In this document: positions 1-9,165 of the stretch, in pieces | Numbering within the stretch: position 1 is the first letter of the stretch | Layout: each line of letters starts with the position of its first letter | DNA from: an uncultured Clostridia bacterium | GTDB lineage: Bacteria; Bacillota; Clostridia; TANB77; CAG-508 | Reading direction: 5' to 3' | DNA length: 36,990 nt | Assembly: GCA_947625685.1 (NCBI GenBank) | Contig: CANQPK010000009.1 | Coordinates: 1-36,990 of the forward strand | Translations under genes and position numbers: made by a program | The notes under the pieces: model-generated | The model's input: only the letters and a program-made list of their open reading frames with translations | Databases searched by the model: none | What the model was told of the DNA's origin: nothing

Positions 1-15
1 TAGGAGGTAAAAATT

Positions 16-724
16 ATGTTTGTAGAAAAAGAAAGTGTACAAGAAGTTAATTTTTTAGCATCTGCAAAATACTTAAATTACACACGCCAAATTAGTGATA
101 GCGGTGTAGAGGCAGATGAAAAAGGAAGAAAAATAGTTCCAGCAGGTACTGTTTATAAAAATGAAAATGATGTAGCAATCGGTTTAGTATTTGCCGATGT
201 AGATGTTACTCATGGACCACAGCCAGGTGCTGTAATGTACCAAGGAGTTGTTTATAATTCAAGATTACCAAAAAAGGTAACAGAAGATGAAAAGAAAACA
301 ATGCCTGGTATTTTATTCAAAGATGATTATGATGCACAAGAATCTACACCCTAGTCCTGCCACGAAAAAAGTAACCGTGGCTTTACCGGAAGGTGAGGTA
401 TTAGGAGTAGATGTAAGTACAATTCAAGAAGTTGAATTGAATGATACTAAGGTAACAGGAACATCTAAGTATGTTCAAAGTTTCCCACAATTCGATAAAG
501 AGGCCAAAGGTAACTTCCTAGCATTAAAGTGTGAAGAAGCTGCAAAAGGCGATAGTATTGAATGGGAATTATCAGAAGCTCAAACAAAAGGTTCTGGAAC
601 ATTAGATGAGGATGGTATTTTAGTAGTAAAAATTCATTCTAATACACAAACCATAACCTTTAAGAATGGAGAAACAAGTAAAAAAATTGATTTAACTGGA
701 TTAACATTAAGTCCAGCAGAATAA
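16..724 (+). CDS. Head/capsid decoration-like protein with C-terminal extension made by +1 frameshift
   Basis: The zero frame (16-354, 112 aa) starts at an ATG behind GGAGG and looks like the small head protein that often precedes the major capsid gene. It stops at TAG 352-354. From the same point the +1 frame is open to 724 and has no good start of its own near the junction. The joined product would be about 235 aa: a head domain plus a beta-rich, threonine/lysine-rich domain of about 120 aa that resembles the Ig-like add-on domains of phage virions. Both the short and long forms are probably made. Family assignment of the first domain is by position and general look only; the extension's Ig-like nature is inferred. 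Confidence 0.65.
349..355 (+). other. Probable programmed +1 frameshift site, CCC-TAG-T
   Basis: The last sense codon CCC (349-351) is followed by TAG (352-354). A peptidyl tRNA-Pro that moves from CCC to CCT (350-352) re-pairs well, avoids the stop and enters the open frame AGT CCT GCC. Overlapping proline codons followed by a stop are the known arrangement for +1 frameshifting in Listeria phage PSA structural genes. Confidence 0.65.
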
Positions 725-762
725 TTAAATTATTAAAAAATTAAAAAAGGAGAGTGTTTATT

Positions 763-1785
763 ATGCCAAAAAGTATAGCGGAATTATTTCCACAACAAGA
801 AATATTAAATTATTTGAAAGAAAGAAAATTTAAAGCTATGATGGGAGAAGAATTGTTCCCAGAAGTAAAAAAACAATCATTAAAATTTGATGTATTAACA
901 AATAAAAGCAGAACACCAGTAACAGCAAGTGTTCATGCATTTAATACTGAAGCTGAAATCGGACAAAGAGAAGCTGAAAAAATGGCAATCGAGGCTTGCT
1001 TAATTAAGAGAAAAATGCAATTAAAAGAAGAAGATATAATTGCTTTACAAGCTCCAAGAAATGAAGCAGAAAGAAATTACTTAATGAGAGAAGTATATAA
1101 CGACATCGAGAATCTAGTACAAAGTGTTAAGGCAAGAATAGAAAGAATGAGAATGGAAGTAACAGCAACAGGTAAACTTACATTAAAAGAAAATGGATTA
1201 AATATTACTGTTGATTATGGTGTTCCAGATGATAATAAAATATCAAATGTAAATTGGGATCTAGAAAGTGCTAACCCAATTCAAGATATGATTAAATGGA
1301 GAAATCAATTAGATAGTGCTCCTGGAAGAATATTAACATCTAACACTATTTTAGCAAAAATCTTATCAAATAAAGCTGTTGTAAATGCATTATTTGGAAA
1401 AGATAGTTCAAGAATTGCTAGTGTAGGAGAATTGAATAACTACTTAAATCAATTAAAACTTCCTAGCATTTATACTTATGATGAAAAATACAGAAAGGAA
1501 AAAGACAACGGACAAGGATACGACAAATTTAGATACTTCCCAGAAAATGCATTTGTAATGTTACCAAGTGATCCATTAGGAGAAACTCTATATGGACCAA
1601 CTGCAGAAGAAATAAGATTAACTGGAAACCCATCAGTTGATATGAAATCTGTAGGCAAAATATTAGCAATGGTATATGATGAAACATTAGATCCAGTAGG
1701 TACATGGGAGAAAGCTGTTGCTACAGCAATTCCATCACTAAACTGTGCTGATGAGATATTCCAAGCTACTATAAATCTTGCTTAA
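763..1785 (+). CDS. Major capsid protein (phage capsid E family type)
   Basis: This 340-aa protein would form the icosahedral shell. The N-terminal PKSIAELFPQQEILNYLKER, the middle segment with SAPGRILTSN, and a C-terminal YDETLDPVGTWEKAVATAIP stretch fit the major capsid protein E group. I chose ATG 763 over GTG 754 because AAGGAG (747-752) is 10 bases from the ATG but touches the GTG. It lies directly behind the decoration-like protein and is followed by a hairpin, the usual head-gene order. Expression should be high; codon use is strongly AT-biased. Confidence 0.85.
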   Translation: MPKSIAELFPQQEILNYLKERKFKAMMGEELFPEVKKQSLKFDVLTNKSRTPVTASVHAFNTEAEIGQREAEKMAIEACLIKRKMQLKEEDIIALQAPRNEAERNYLMREVYNDIENLVQSVKARIERMRMEVTATGKLTLKENGLNITVDYGVPDDNKISNVNWDLESANPIQDMIKWRNQLDSAPGRILTSNTILAKILSNKAVVNALFGKDSSRIASVGELNNYLNQLKLPSIYTYDEKYRKEKDNGQGYDKFRYFPENAFVMLPSDPLGETLYGPTAEEIRLTGNPSVDMKSVGKILAMVYDETLDPVGTWEKAVATAIPSLNCADEIFQATINLA

Positions 1786-1816
1786 TAAGTAGGGCTTTTT
1801 GCTCTACTTATTTAAT
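1784..1816 (+). terminator. Hairpin after the capsid gene, possible partial terminator
   Basis: The arms AATAAGTAG (1784-1792) and CTACTTATT (1804-1812) pair over 9 bp, with a G-T and a G-C pair possible above, followed by a short T-rich run. The T-tract is weak, so it may only attenuate transcription or protect the capsid mRNA end. Confidence 0.55.
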
Positions 1817-1838
1817 TTTATAAATTGGAGGTAATAAA

Positions 1839-2291
1839 ATGAAAACTGTAAAAGTTAAGGGAATAGGAGTACAAGTGCAAGGTATTTCTTATTTCAAAAA
1901 TGATGTATTTGATGTAACTGAAGAAGATTATGAACCAATAAAAGACTTTGTAGAGGTAATCAAAGAAGATGTACTAACAACTAATGAAAATGACAGAATA
2001 ATTATGATAAAAGTAGAAGATGAAACAATAGATTTAGAGGAAGCTAAAAAGTATTTGTATGAATGCTTATTAAGATTCGGCAAAGTATTAGAGCCTGCAA
2101 AGGATGAAAAGGAAACGGAAGATCCGGAAGGTTCTGATGAAGAAGATGAAGAACTAGAAGCATTGAAAGATAGAGCAAAAGAACTAGAAATTAAAATAAC
2201 TGCTAACATGAAAAAAGAAACTATCATAAAAAAGATAGAAGAAGCTGAAAAAGCAAAAGAGGGACAAGGCCAAAATCCAGAAGGAGAGTAG
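1839..2291 (+). CDS. Small acidic head-region protein with Rho-N/HeH-like C-terminus
   Basis: This 150-aa protein follows the capsid gene after the hairpin and starts behind TGGAGG. Residues 1-85 are a mixed globular region. Residues about 88-110 are a Glu/Asp-rich linker. The last 40 residues (LKDRAKELEIKITANMKKET and on) match the pattern of short helix-extended-helix domains (Rho-N, HeH, LEM type) seen on many phage head proteins. Its role is not recognisable; a minor head or connector-associated protein is inferred from position. Confidence 0.6.
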   Translation: MKTVKVKGIGVQVQGISYFKNDVFDVTEEDYEPIKDFVEVIKEDVLTTNENDRIIMIKVEDETIDLEEAKKYLYECLLRFGKVLEPAKDEKETEDPEGSDEEDEELEALKDRAKELEIKITANMKKETIIKKIEEAEKAKEGQGQNPEGE

Positions 2292-2299
2292 GTGATAAT

Positions 2300-2770
2300 A
2301 TGGTAGTTTTAAATGAAATAAAAAATAAAACTAGTATAGATATTAACTATATGATTACTAGATTAAAAAAGATGTTGGGAACTGAAAAAGAAGAAGAAGA
2401 AGATATACAAAATGCAATGTACGAAGTAATGCTAATAATTTTAGATACTATAAATCAAACTAGAATACCAAATATACTTTATACAACATGGCTTCAAATG
2501 ACAGTAGATTATTGGTTTCTAAATAGATATAATGAAATATTTAAAAATCAAGAAGGCGAAGGAACCGGAGAAAGCAAAACAACATCTAATTCAAATTCAA
2601 GTGTAAAAACTTTGCAAGTTGGTGACACTACAGTTACATTCTCAGAAGAATCAGGTACAATAGAAATAAATGGAGTAAAATACAAGGTTGGAACGATAAA
2701 CTTCATTGATGATGCTATTTTAGAAAAATATAAAAAAAGGTTATATAAACATCGAAAGATGGGGTGGTAG
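2300..2770 (+). CDS. Probable head-tail connector protein
   Basis: A 156-aa protein with a helical N-terminal half and a low-complexity Ser/Thr/Asn linker (about residues 95-105), then a small beta-rich piece with a repeated EINGVKYKVG-like look. Gene order (capsid, small acidic protein, this, adaptor, gp10-like) is that of head-tail connectors of the gp6/gp15 type. The start lies just after the previous gene's stop, behind GGTGA. The assignment rests mainly on synteny. Confidence 0.55.
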   Translation: MVVLNEIKNKTSIDINYMITRLKKMLGTEKEEEEDIQNAMYEVMLIILDTINQTRIPNILYTTWLQMTVDYWFLNRYNEIFKNQEGEGTGESKTTSNSNSSVKTLQVGDTTVTFSEESGTIEINGVKYKVGTINFIDDAILEKYKKRLYKHRKMGW

Positions 2771-2772
2771 TT

Positions 2773-3147
2773 ATGGGTTTCGATGATGTAATAAAAAAAG
2801 CAAGAGCAGCAATAGAAAGTACATACGATTCAAAGTGCAATATTATAGAAAGACAATCTATAACTAAAAACAATATAACAACAAATAATAATGAAGTAAC
2901 AGTACAAGAAGAAAAACCTTGTAGAATATCATTTGAAGATATTTATTCAAATACGGAAACAGATACTGAAGCAAAAAAAGCACAAAAAATTAAGTTGTTT
3001 ATTGCACCAGAAATAGATATAAAACCCGGAAGCAAAATCATTGTAACTGGTAGAAATAGAACCACTACATATAAAAATAGTGGAGAAGCTGCTGTATATG
3101 ATACGCACCAAGAAATAATGCTCGAATTGTGGAAAGGCTGGGCTTAA
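2773..3147 (+). CDS. Probable head-tail adaptor / minor head protein
   Basis: A 124-aa protein. I chose ATG 2773, behind GGGGTGG, rather than GTG 2764. Residues 1-20 are a helix, and the rest is mostly beta (EKPCRISFEDIYS, IKLFIAPEIDIKPGSKIIVT, then QEIMLELW at the C-terminus), which is the general form of phage head-closure or adaptor proteins such as the YqbH/SPP1 gp16 group. It overlaps or abuts genes on both sides in the head-tail joining block. The exact family is inferred. Confidence 0.55.
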   Translation: MGFDDVIKKARAAIESTYDSKCNIIERQSITKNNITTNNNEVTVQEEKPCRISFEDIYSNTETDTEAKKAQKIKLFIAPEIDIKPGSKIIVTGRNRTTTYKNSGEAAVYDTHQEIMLELWKGWA

Positions 3148-3148
3148 T

Positions 3149-3703
3149 ATGTCAAACAAATGGGGAAAGTGTGATTTTAGCGAAATAGAAAAACTGCAAA
3201 AACAATTTGAAAAGTTATCTAAAACAGATATAACTAGATTCTGCCAAGATGTAGCGAGAGAGCTTGCTGCTAGGTTGCTGTCAAAGGTAATTCCAAGAAC
3301 ACCCGTTGGAATTGGCTCATTTGAAGTTGTAGGTGGAAAAAGATATACAATAAGAAGTGGGGGAACATTAAGAAGAGGTTGGACCGCTAATACTGAAGAG
3401 CAGGCAGAAAGTGGATCCGTACCAGATGCAATTAGTTATGCAAAGTCATTAAGAATTGCAAGAATGGGAAACGACTATATTATTATAGTTGAAAATCCCG
3501 TAAAATATGCTTCTTATGTCGAACACGGACATAGGCAAGAACCAGGAAGATTTGTTCCTGCTCTTGGTAAGAGATTAAAAGCATCATGGGTAGAAGGAAA
3601 ATATATGCTAACTATATCTGAAAAAGAACTAGAATCAGAGCTTCCAGCATTAATTGAAAGAAAAATGAAAAGATATATTGAGGAGTGTTTTAATTATGGT
3701 TAA
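3149..3703 (+). CDS. HK97 gp10-like tail completion protein
   Basis: A 184-aa protein with the hallmark pattern of the HK97 gp10-like family: an N-terminal helix, a segment reading TPVGIG...GGTLRRGW, then VKYASYVEHGHRQEPGRFVPAL, here given in parts as SYVEHGHRQ and PGRFVPAL, and a helical tail. Proteins of this family sit at the head-tail junction and help finish the tail end. It begins one base after the adaptor gene's stop and overlaps the start of the next gene, so it is part of one operon. Confidence 0.8.
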   Translation: MSNKWGKCDFSEIEKLQKQFEKLSKTDITRFCQDVARELAARLLSKVIPRTPVGIGSFEVVGGKRYTIRSGGTLRRGWTANTEEQAESGSVPDAISYAKSLRIARMGNDYIIIVENPVKYASYVEHGHRQEPGRFVPALGKRLKASWVEGKYMLTISEKELESELPALIERKMKRYIEECFNYG

Positions 3704-4169
3704 GAGCGTAGTTGAAGAAGTAATATATGGCATAGCCAGTAAAATAACAGAACTATTTGAAAATGAAGAAGGAAATTGCAAATATCCAATATATAAAAAT
3801 AGTGAAGAGCAAGGAACAGACAATCCTTGTTTTTTTATTAAGTGTTTGAATGGAGAAGAAAAAAGAGAAATAGGACTTACAGATAGATTTTATCAAGATA
3901 TACTTAATTTTGATATTATTGGATACACTCTTGATGGAGATACATCTATATTACACGATATGATGGACACTTTATATGAATTGGAATATATTGAAATTTC
4001 TGATGGAACTTTATTAAGGGCCATAAAACTACATCCGGAAATTGAAGATGGAGTTTTACATTTTTATATAGATTATAAGATATTTATTAAAAAAGACAAT
4101 GATACAACTGAAAAAATGAGTAATTATGATTTTAATGAGGAGGTAAAAAAAGATGAAGGCGAAAACTAG
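3696..4169 (+). CDS. Probable tail terminator / minor tail protein (XkdJ-like position)
   Basis: A 157-aa protein starting at ATG 3696 behind GAGGAG, inside the end of the gp10-like gene. It has a helix at the N-terminus (VEEVIYGIASKITELF), a central strand region with the pattern CFFIKCLNGEEKREIGLTDR, and alternating strands and helices. This is the shape and position of tail terminators of PBSX-type myoviruses. The C-terminal charged part overlaps the next small gene by 17 bases. Function is by position and shape, not by a firm motif. Confidence 0.55.
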   Translation: MVKSVVEEVIYGIASKITELFENEEGNCKYPIYKNSEEQGTDNPCFFIKCLNGEEKREIGLTDRFYQDILNFDIIGYTLDGDTSILHDMMDTLYELEYIEISDGTLLRAIKLHPEIEDGVLHFYIDYKIFIKKDNDTTEKMSNYDFNEEVKKDEGEN

Positions 4170-4350
4170 TAAGAAAAAAACAGAAAAAGTAGTAAATGAA
4201 AACAAGTTTACAAAAGAGCAAATTGTTAACTCAAAAAAATTTGCAAAAAATGTAGATCTATTAAGAGCTACACTAAAAGAAAATAAAAAATATACTTTGA
4301 AAGAAGTATATGAAATTATTGAAAATTTTATGAAAGGTAAGGTGAGCTAA
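4153..4350 (+). CDS. Small lysine-rich protein before the sheath gene
   Basis: A 65-aa basic protein (KAKTSKKKTEKVV at the N-terminus, then FTKEQIVNSKKFAKN) that starts behind GAGGAGG and overlaps the previous gene. Small genes of this kind often sit directly before the tail sheath gene in PBSX-like phages. I do not recognise a function. Confidence 0.6.
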   Translation: MKAKTSKKKTEKVVNENKFTKEQIVNSKKFAKNVDLLRATLKENKKYTLKEVYEIIENFMKGKVS

Positions 4351-4352
4351 TT

Positions 4353-5648
4353 ATGGCATTAGGTGGAGGAACATTTATTTCACAAAACAAAAAATTACCT
4401 GGAACATATATCAATTTTGCATCTGCACAAAGTGCTTCTGCTTCACTTGGAGAAAGAGGCGTTGCTGCAATGGCAGTTGAAATGGACTGGGGCAAAGATT
4501 CACAAATAATTGAAGTTACTGCAGAAGATTTTGCAAAAAATTCATTAAAAATATTTGGATACGAATATTCTGATCCTAAATTAAAAGGAATAAGAGATCT
4601 ATTCAAAAATGTTACAAAGGCATATTTCTACAGATTAAATTCTGGAAATCAAGCATCAAACGATTTAGCAACTGCAAAATGTAGCGGGGAAAGAGGAAAT
4701 GACATTAGAATAGTCATTTCACAAAATGTTGATGACGAGACTAAATATGATGTTTATACATACCTTGGAACAAAAGAAGTAGATAAACAGACCGTTGCTC
4801 AAGCAAGCGAATTAGTAGAAAACGATTATGTAACATTTTCTATTGAAGAACTTAGCGAAGAAACAGCAGGTAAAGAATTATCTGGAGGAACAAATGGAGA
4901 TGTAGGAGGAGAAGCACATCAAAAATTCTTAGACAAACTTGAATCTTACCAAGTTAATGCTATTGGATGTACTTCTAAAGATGATTCTACTACAGGTTTG
5001 TATGTAGAGTATGCAAAAAGATTAAGAGATAAACAAGGAATTAAATTTCAAGTTGTTTTATATAACAAAGCCGCAGACTATGAGGGAGTTGTTAATGTAA
5101 AAAACAAAGCAGTAGAAGATGAATCAGCACTTGTTTACTGGGTAACTGGTGTAATTGCAGGTTGTGCTATAAATAAATCAAATACAAATAAAACTTACGA
5201 TGGAGAATATACTGCACAAGCTGATTACACACAAGCCGAATTAGAAGAAAGTATAGACAAAGGAGAATTTGTATTACACCAAGTTGGAAATGAAGTTAGA
5301 GTCCTTGTAGATATAAATAGTTTAGTAAACACATCTACAGAAAAGGGCGAAGATTTTAAGTCTAATCAAACTATTAGAGTTTTAGATCAAATTGCTACTG
5401 ATGTTGCTAGTGTATTCAATTCTAAATACATTGGAAAAATTGCTAATAATGAAGCAGGAAGAACATCACTTTGGAACGATATAGTAAGATTATTTACAGA
5501 TTATCAAACATTGCAAGCTATTGAAAACTTTGAAGATAGCGACATAAGTGTTGCAATTGGAGATGACAAAAAGTCTGTATCAATCGACACTAGCGTACAA
5601 GTAATAAATGCAATGGAAAAATTATATATGACAGTTGTCGTTGAGTAG
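4353..5648 (+). CDS. xkdK: Contractile tail sheath protein
   Basis: This 431-aa protein is the XkdK-type sheath that surrounds the tail tube and contracts on infection, so the phage is a myovirus. The N-terminus LPGTYINFASAQSASASLGERG and the block RGVAAMAVEMDWG are typical of Firmicute sheaths. The C-terminal third (TSLWNDIVRLFTDYQTLQAI, then the run to VINAMEKLYMTVVVE) matches the sheath C-terminal domain. It is followed closely by a terminator-like hairpin and the tube gene, the standard order. The start ATG 4353 is 2 bases behind the stop of the small basic gene. Confidence 0.9.
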   Translation: MALGGGTFISQNKKLPGTYINFASAQSASASLGERGVAAMAVEMDWGKDSQIIEVTAEDFAKNSLKIFGYEYSDPKLKGIRDLFKNVTKAYFYRLNSGNQASNDLATAKCSGERGNDIRIVISQNVDDETKYDVYTYLGTKEVDKQTVAQASELVENDYVTFSIEELSEETAGKELSGGTNGDVGGEAHQKFLDKLESYQVNAIGCTSKDDSTTGLYVEYAKRLRDKQGIKFQVVLYNKAADYEGVVNVKNKAVEDESALVYWVTGVIAGCAINKSNTNKTYDGEYTAQADYTQAELEESIDKGEFVLHQVGNEVRVLVDINSLVNTSTEKGEDFKSNQTIRVLDQIATDVASVFNSKYIGKIANNEAGRTSLWNDIVRLFTDYQTLQAIENFEDSDISVAIGDDKKSVSIDTSVQVINAMEKLYMTVVVE

Positions 5649-5684
5649 AAGAGAACAAATAAAAATGTTCTCTTTATTTTTTTT
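5649..5684 (+). terminator. Intrinsic terminator between sheath and tube genes
   Basis: AAGAGAACA (5649-5657) and TGTTCTCTT (5666-5674) form a perfect 9-bp stem with an 8-base loop, followed by a T-rich run to 5684. It probably adjusts the ratio of sheath to downstream products, since no new strong promoter is evident before the tube gene. Confidence 0.7.
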
Positions 5685-5701
5685 ATAAGGAGGAATTAAA
5701 A

Positions 5702-6175
5702 ATGGCCAATATAACAATGAATGCAAAAGATGCTGTAAGTGCAAAACTAGCAGAATGCTATGTTACTATTGAAGGTAGAAGATACCTTTTAATGCAAGGT
5801 AAAGATTTCGAGGCTAATTTTGAAAAAACAAAACAAGAAATAAATATATTAGGAAAAACAGGAACAGGAAATAAAAGTACAGGTTGGAAAGGAACTGGTA
5901 CTTTAACAATATATAAAAATACATCAATATTCGACAAATTAATGGAGAGATATAAAAATACTGGAGAAGATATTTATTTCGACATACAAGTAACAAATAA
6001 CGATCCAACATCAGCCGCAGGTATTTGCACTATGGTGTTCAAAGACTGTAATATTGATGGTGGAGTTTTAGCAGCATTTGATGTTGATGGAGAATTCTTA
6101 GAACAAGAAATTAACTTCACATTTGAAGATTTTTCAAATCCAACCGGATTTACAATGTTAGCTGGTATGGAATAA
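5702..6175 (+). CDS. xkdM: Tail tube protein
   Basis: A 157-aa XkdM-type tube protein that forms the inner channel of the contractile tail. It carries the conserved ISG/LGKTGTGNKSTGWKGTG block (about residues 50-67) and ends with the EQEINFTFEDF segment common to the family. It follows the sheath gene and precedes the chaperone, as in PBSX. The start is behind AAGGAGG with good spacing. Confidence 0.88.
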   Translation: MANITMNAKDAVSAKLAECYVTIEGRRYLLMQGKDFEANFEKTKQEINILGKTGTGNKSTGWKGTGTLTIYKNTSIFDKLMERYKNTGEDIYFDIQVTNNDPTSAAGICTMVFKDCNIDGGVLAAFDVDGEFLEQEINFTFEDFSNPTGFTMLAGME

Positions 6176-6202
6176 TAAAAAAGTAAAGGAGAATAAGATA
6201 TT

Positions 6203-6795
6203 ATGAGTTTAGAAAGTTTTATGATTAAAGAAGAGGCACAAGAAGTAGATTATGTTGCTTCTAAAAGATTTATAAATAAAGAAACAAAAAAACCAGAGGT
6301 TTGGAAACTAAAATCAATAACTGCAGATGAAAACGATGCACTTAGAAAAGAATGCTATAAACAAATACAAGTAGGTAAAAGAGTTAGAACTGATTTTGAT
6401 ACTGTAAAATATTTAGGATTATTAGCAGATAAATGTATAGTTTATCCAGATTTACACGATGTTAAACTACAGGATTTCTATCATGAAATGGATGCAACGA
6501 AATTATTGAAAAAACATTTATTAACTCCTGGAGAGTATGATGATTTAATGCAAAAAATTCAAGAAATCAATGGTTATGATCTAGAAGAAGCAGTTGAAGA
6601 AGCAAAAAACTAATAAAAGAAGGTGATAGCGATGCGGTATATGCACACTATTGCCTTCAAAAACTTCATAAATTTCCACACGAGTTTTTAGATTTGCCGT
6701 TTAAGGAAAAGGCCTTAGTAATGGCATCTATTGATTTAAGAGTAGAAAACGAAAAGAAAGAGGCAGCAAAGGCAAAGGCTAAAAAGAAGAGGTAA
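6203..6795 (+). CDS. xkdN: Tail assembly chaperone, short form plus -1 frameshifted long form
   Basis: The zero frame encodes 136 aa (to 6613) of the XkdN type. The last codons read GCA AAA AAC TAA, a canonical A-AAA-AAC slip site. After a -1 shift the frame stays open for 61 more codons to TAA 6793-6795 (start LIKEGDSDAVYAHYCLQKLH, end KAKAKKKR) and this second part has no good start codon of its own. As with lambda G/GT, the long form is expected to bind the tape measure protein encoded next, and the short form the tube protein. Confidence 0.8.
6604..6655 (+). promoter_or_regulatory. -1 frameshift signal: A AAA AAC plus downstream stem
   Basis: The heptamer A AAA AAC occupies 6604-6610 in the zero frame just before TAA. 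Eleven bases later GGTGATAG (6622-6629) can pair with CTATTGCC (6648-6655) over 8 bp including two G-U pairs, a plausible stimulating stem. Confidence 0.7.
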
Positions 6796-6833
6796 GATAT
6801 ATCTTATTCTCTAATGTATAAGGAGGAAAGTAT

Positions 6834-9152
6834 ATGAGCACAATAAGAACTTCAATCGTAGTACAAGATATGGCTTCCTCTGTTTTTGCAAGGATTAATT
6901 CAAATCTAAATAAAACTACAAGTGGTTTTAAGAACTTAAATAATCAAATGTCTGTGGCACCTACAAAAGCAATAACTAATGCGGAAAAAATGAATGAATC
7001 AGCATTACAAACGGAACTAGCATATCAAGCAGAACTACAAACATTGAAACAAGTAGAAAGTGAAGCTAGAAGAATAATTGCTGCAGAAGGAACGCAGACA
7101 GCAAAAGCACAAGATATAATAGCAAGTGTACGAGAGCAAAGAAATTTAGTTCAAAACTTAAAAACTGATTATGATAATGTTTCTAAAGGTATAAAACAAA
7201 GTAGTGATAATCAAGAAAAATTTAATAATTCAATAAATACAGCCAATTCTCATGGAAATAAATTATTAAGTACAATAAAAAATATAGCAATGGCAGTTGG
7301 TGGAATCGCCGCAATAAAAGGAATGGTAGATTTATCTGATACAGTAACAAGTAATAGAGCAAGGCTAGAATTAATTGTAGATGATAATGGAAGTGTAGAC
7401 GAATTAGAAAATAAAATATTTTCTATGGCCAATAGAACTAGATCAGACTTCCTGGATGTAACAAGTGTAGTGTCTAAATTAGGTATATTAGCAGGAGATA
7501 GTTTCAAAAACAACGATGAAATATTAGCATTTACAGAACTTATGAATAAAAACTTTGCCATTGGTGGAGCAAGTATTCAAGAACAAACTTCTGCGATGTA
7601 TCAATTAACACAAGCAATGGCATCTGGAAAACTGCAGGGTGATGAGTTCCGTTCAATAATGGAAAATGCACCTTTGTTAGCGGAAGCAATTGCGGATTAT
7701 ACAGGAAAAAGCAAAGGAGACCTTAAGGAATTGTCTAGTCAAGGCGTAATTACATCGGATATTATAAAAAATGCAATGTTTTCTGCCGCAGATAAAATAA
7801 ACGAAAGATATAATAAAATGCCTATGACTTGGGGACAAATTTGGACCAAAATGAAAAATGTTGCTGTAAAAGCAATGAATCCAGTTTTAGCAAAAATAAA
7901 TGAACTTGCAAACAATCAGCAAGTCCAAGAAATGTTTAATATGTTCATAAATGGAGCAAGTTTGGCAGCACAAGCTATTTTAGGTTTAATAGAAGGCGTT
8001 TCATGGTTGATTAGTGTACTAGAGCCTTTTGCACCAATAATATGGGGAATTGTAGGGGCTTATGTAGCATTTAATATTATTTCTGGAATAGTGAGTGCAG
8101 TTTTAGGAGTAATTGCTACAGCTCACGCTATTGCCGGGGCAGCAGAGATGCTTCATGCAGGAAAAACTATGGCAGCTACAGCAGCACAATGGGGATTAAA
8201 TTCTGCATTGTTAGCTTGCCCTATTACCTGGATTGTTATTTTAATTATGGCACTTATCGTTGCATTAACATATTTATGGTTTACAAACGATGAAGTTGCT
8301 TACTGGATGTTATTTCTTTGGGACTCTTTGTATTTAGGAATTATGGCAGCAGGGCTAGGAATTCAAGCAGTTTGGTACGCATTACAAATGGCAGCTATGT
8401 ATTTATGGTTAGGAATTCAAACAGTAGTGCTAGGACTTATGGGAGCTTGGTATGGTTTTCAAACAGGTGTTGAAGCAGTATGTTTAGGTGTACTTGCAAT
8501 ATTCCAGGGATTATATAATGGTATAGTTTCAATTGTAAATGGAATAATAAGTGTTTTGAATAAAATACCAGGAGTCGAAATTGATACTGTAGAAACTGCA
8601 AAATTTGCTGATGACTTTGCAAATAATATGGCCAATAATATCATAGATAGAAATAAAAAGTTACAAGATATGGCCAGTCAAATGGATGGAACTATGGACC
8701 AAATAAACGAAATGAAGAGTAAATTTGGTTCAGAGCTATATGCAGGAGCCACAGCGGTTCAAAATAAAGCAATAGAACTAAATACAACTAGAGAAGATAG
8801 AACCGCACATAGAAATGATTGGATCAATAATGCCGGATCTGCTATACAAGGTGCATTAGATAGTTTTGATTTTGGAAATGCTTTAGATAATAACGGAACA
8901 CTAGGAAATATAGCAGGAAATACTAAAGACATTGCCGATAATACAAAAGAAATATCTGATGAAGATTTGCAATATTTAGTAGATTTAGCAGAAAGGGAAA
9001 CAGTAAATAGATTCACGACAGTACCACTAACTATAAATATGACAAACAATAATAATATAGAGGGCGATAACGATATCGATGGAATAGTAGACAGATTAAC
9101 TACTAGACTTGAAGAAGAATTAGAATATATTTCTGATGGAGTACACGAATAA
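6834..9152 (+). CDS. xkdO: Tape measure protein
   Basis: A 772-aa protein whose length sets the tail length and which is later released through the tube. Residues 1-140 are coiled-coil. Residues about 220-290 contain the family core around QAMASGKLQGDEFRSIMENA and LLAEAIADYTG. Several hydrophobic segments follow (about 380-430, 455-480, 490-580), typical for membrane-penetrating tape measures. The Asn/Gln-rich C-terminus is polar. Its short length predicts a short contractile tail. Gene order after the chaperone confirms the call. Confidence 0.9.
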   Translation: MSTIRTSIVVQDMASSVFARINSNLNKTTSGFKNLNNQMSVAPTKAITNAEKMNESALQTELAYQAELQTLKQVESEARRIIAAEGTQTAKAQDIIASVREQRNLVQNLKTDYDNVSKGIKQSSDNQEKFNNSINTANSHGNKLLSTIKNIAMAVGGIAAIKGMVDLSDTVTSNRARLELIVDDNGSVDELENKIFSMANRTRSDFLDVTSVVSKLGILAGDSFKNNDEILAFTELMNKNFAIGGASIQEQTSAMYQLTQAMASGKLQGDEFRSIMENAPLLAEAIADYTGKSKGDLKELSSQGVITSDIIKNAMFSAADKINERYNKMPMTWGQIWTKMKNVAVKAMNPVLAKINELANNQQVQEMFNMFINGASLAAQAILGLIEGVSWLISVLEPFAPIIWGIVGAYVAFNIISGIVSAVLGVIATAHAIAGAAEMLHAGKTMAATAAQWGLNSALLACPITWIVILIMALIVALTYLWFTNDEVAYWMLFLWDSLYLGIMAAGLGIQAVWYALQMAAMYLWLGIQTVVLGLMGAWYGFQTGVEAVCLGVLAIFQGLYNGIVSIVNGIISVLNKIPGVEIDTVETAKFADDFANNMANNIIDRNKKLQDMASQMDGTMDQINEMKSKFGSELYAGATAVQNKAIELNTTREDRTAHRNDWINNAGSAIQGALDSFDFGNALDNNGTLGNIAGNTKDIADNTKEISDEDLQYLVDLAERETVNRFTTVPLTINMTNNNNIEGDNDIDGIVDRLTTRLEEELEYISDGVHE

Positions 9153-9165
9153 AGGAGGATAAAAT

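Noticed and set aside
349..354. Counting CCC-TAG as an eighth CGG-type site
   Set aside because: There is no CGG and no Gly codon; the slip is explained by overlapping Pro codons near a stop.
1928..2227. Long minus-strand frames within structural genes (for example here and at 8759-9334)
   Set aside because: They are antisense shadows of well-supported genes and have low-complexity Ser/Phe-rich products.
6642..6795. Separate gene for the second part of the tail chaperone
   Set aside because: No good start with a ribosome site; the -1 slip site explains it.
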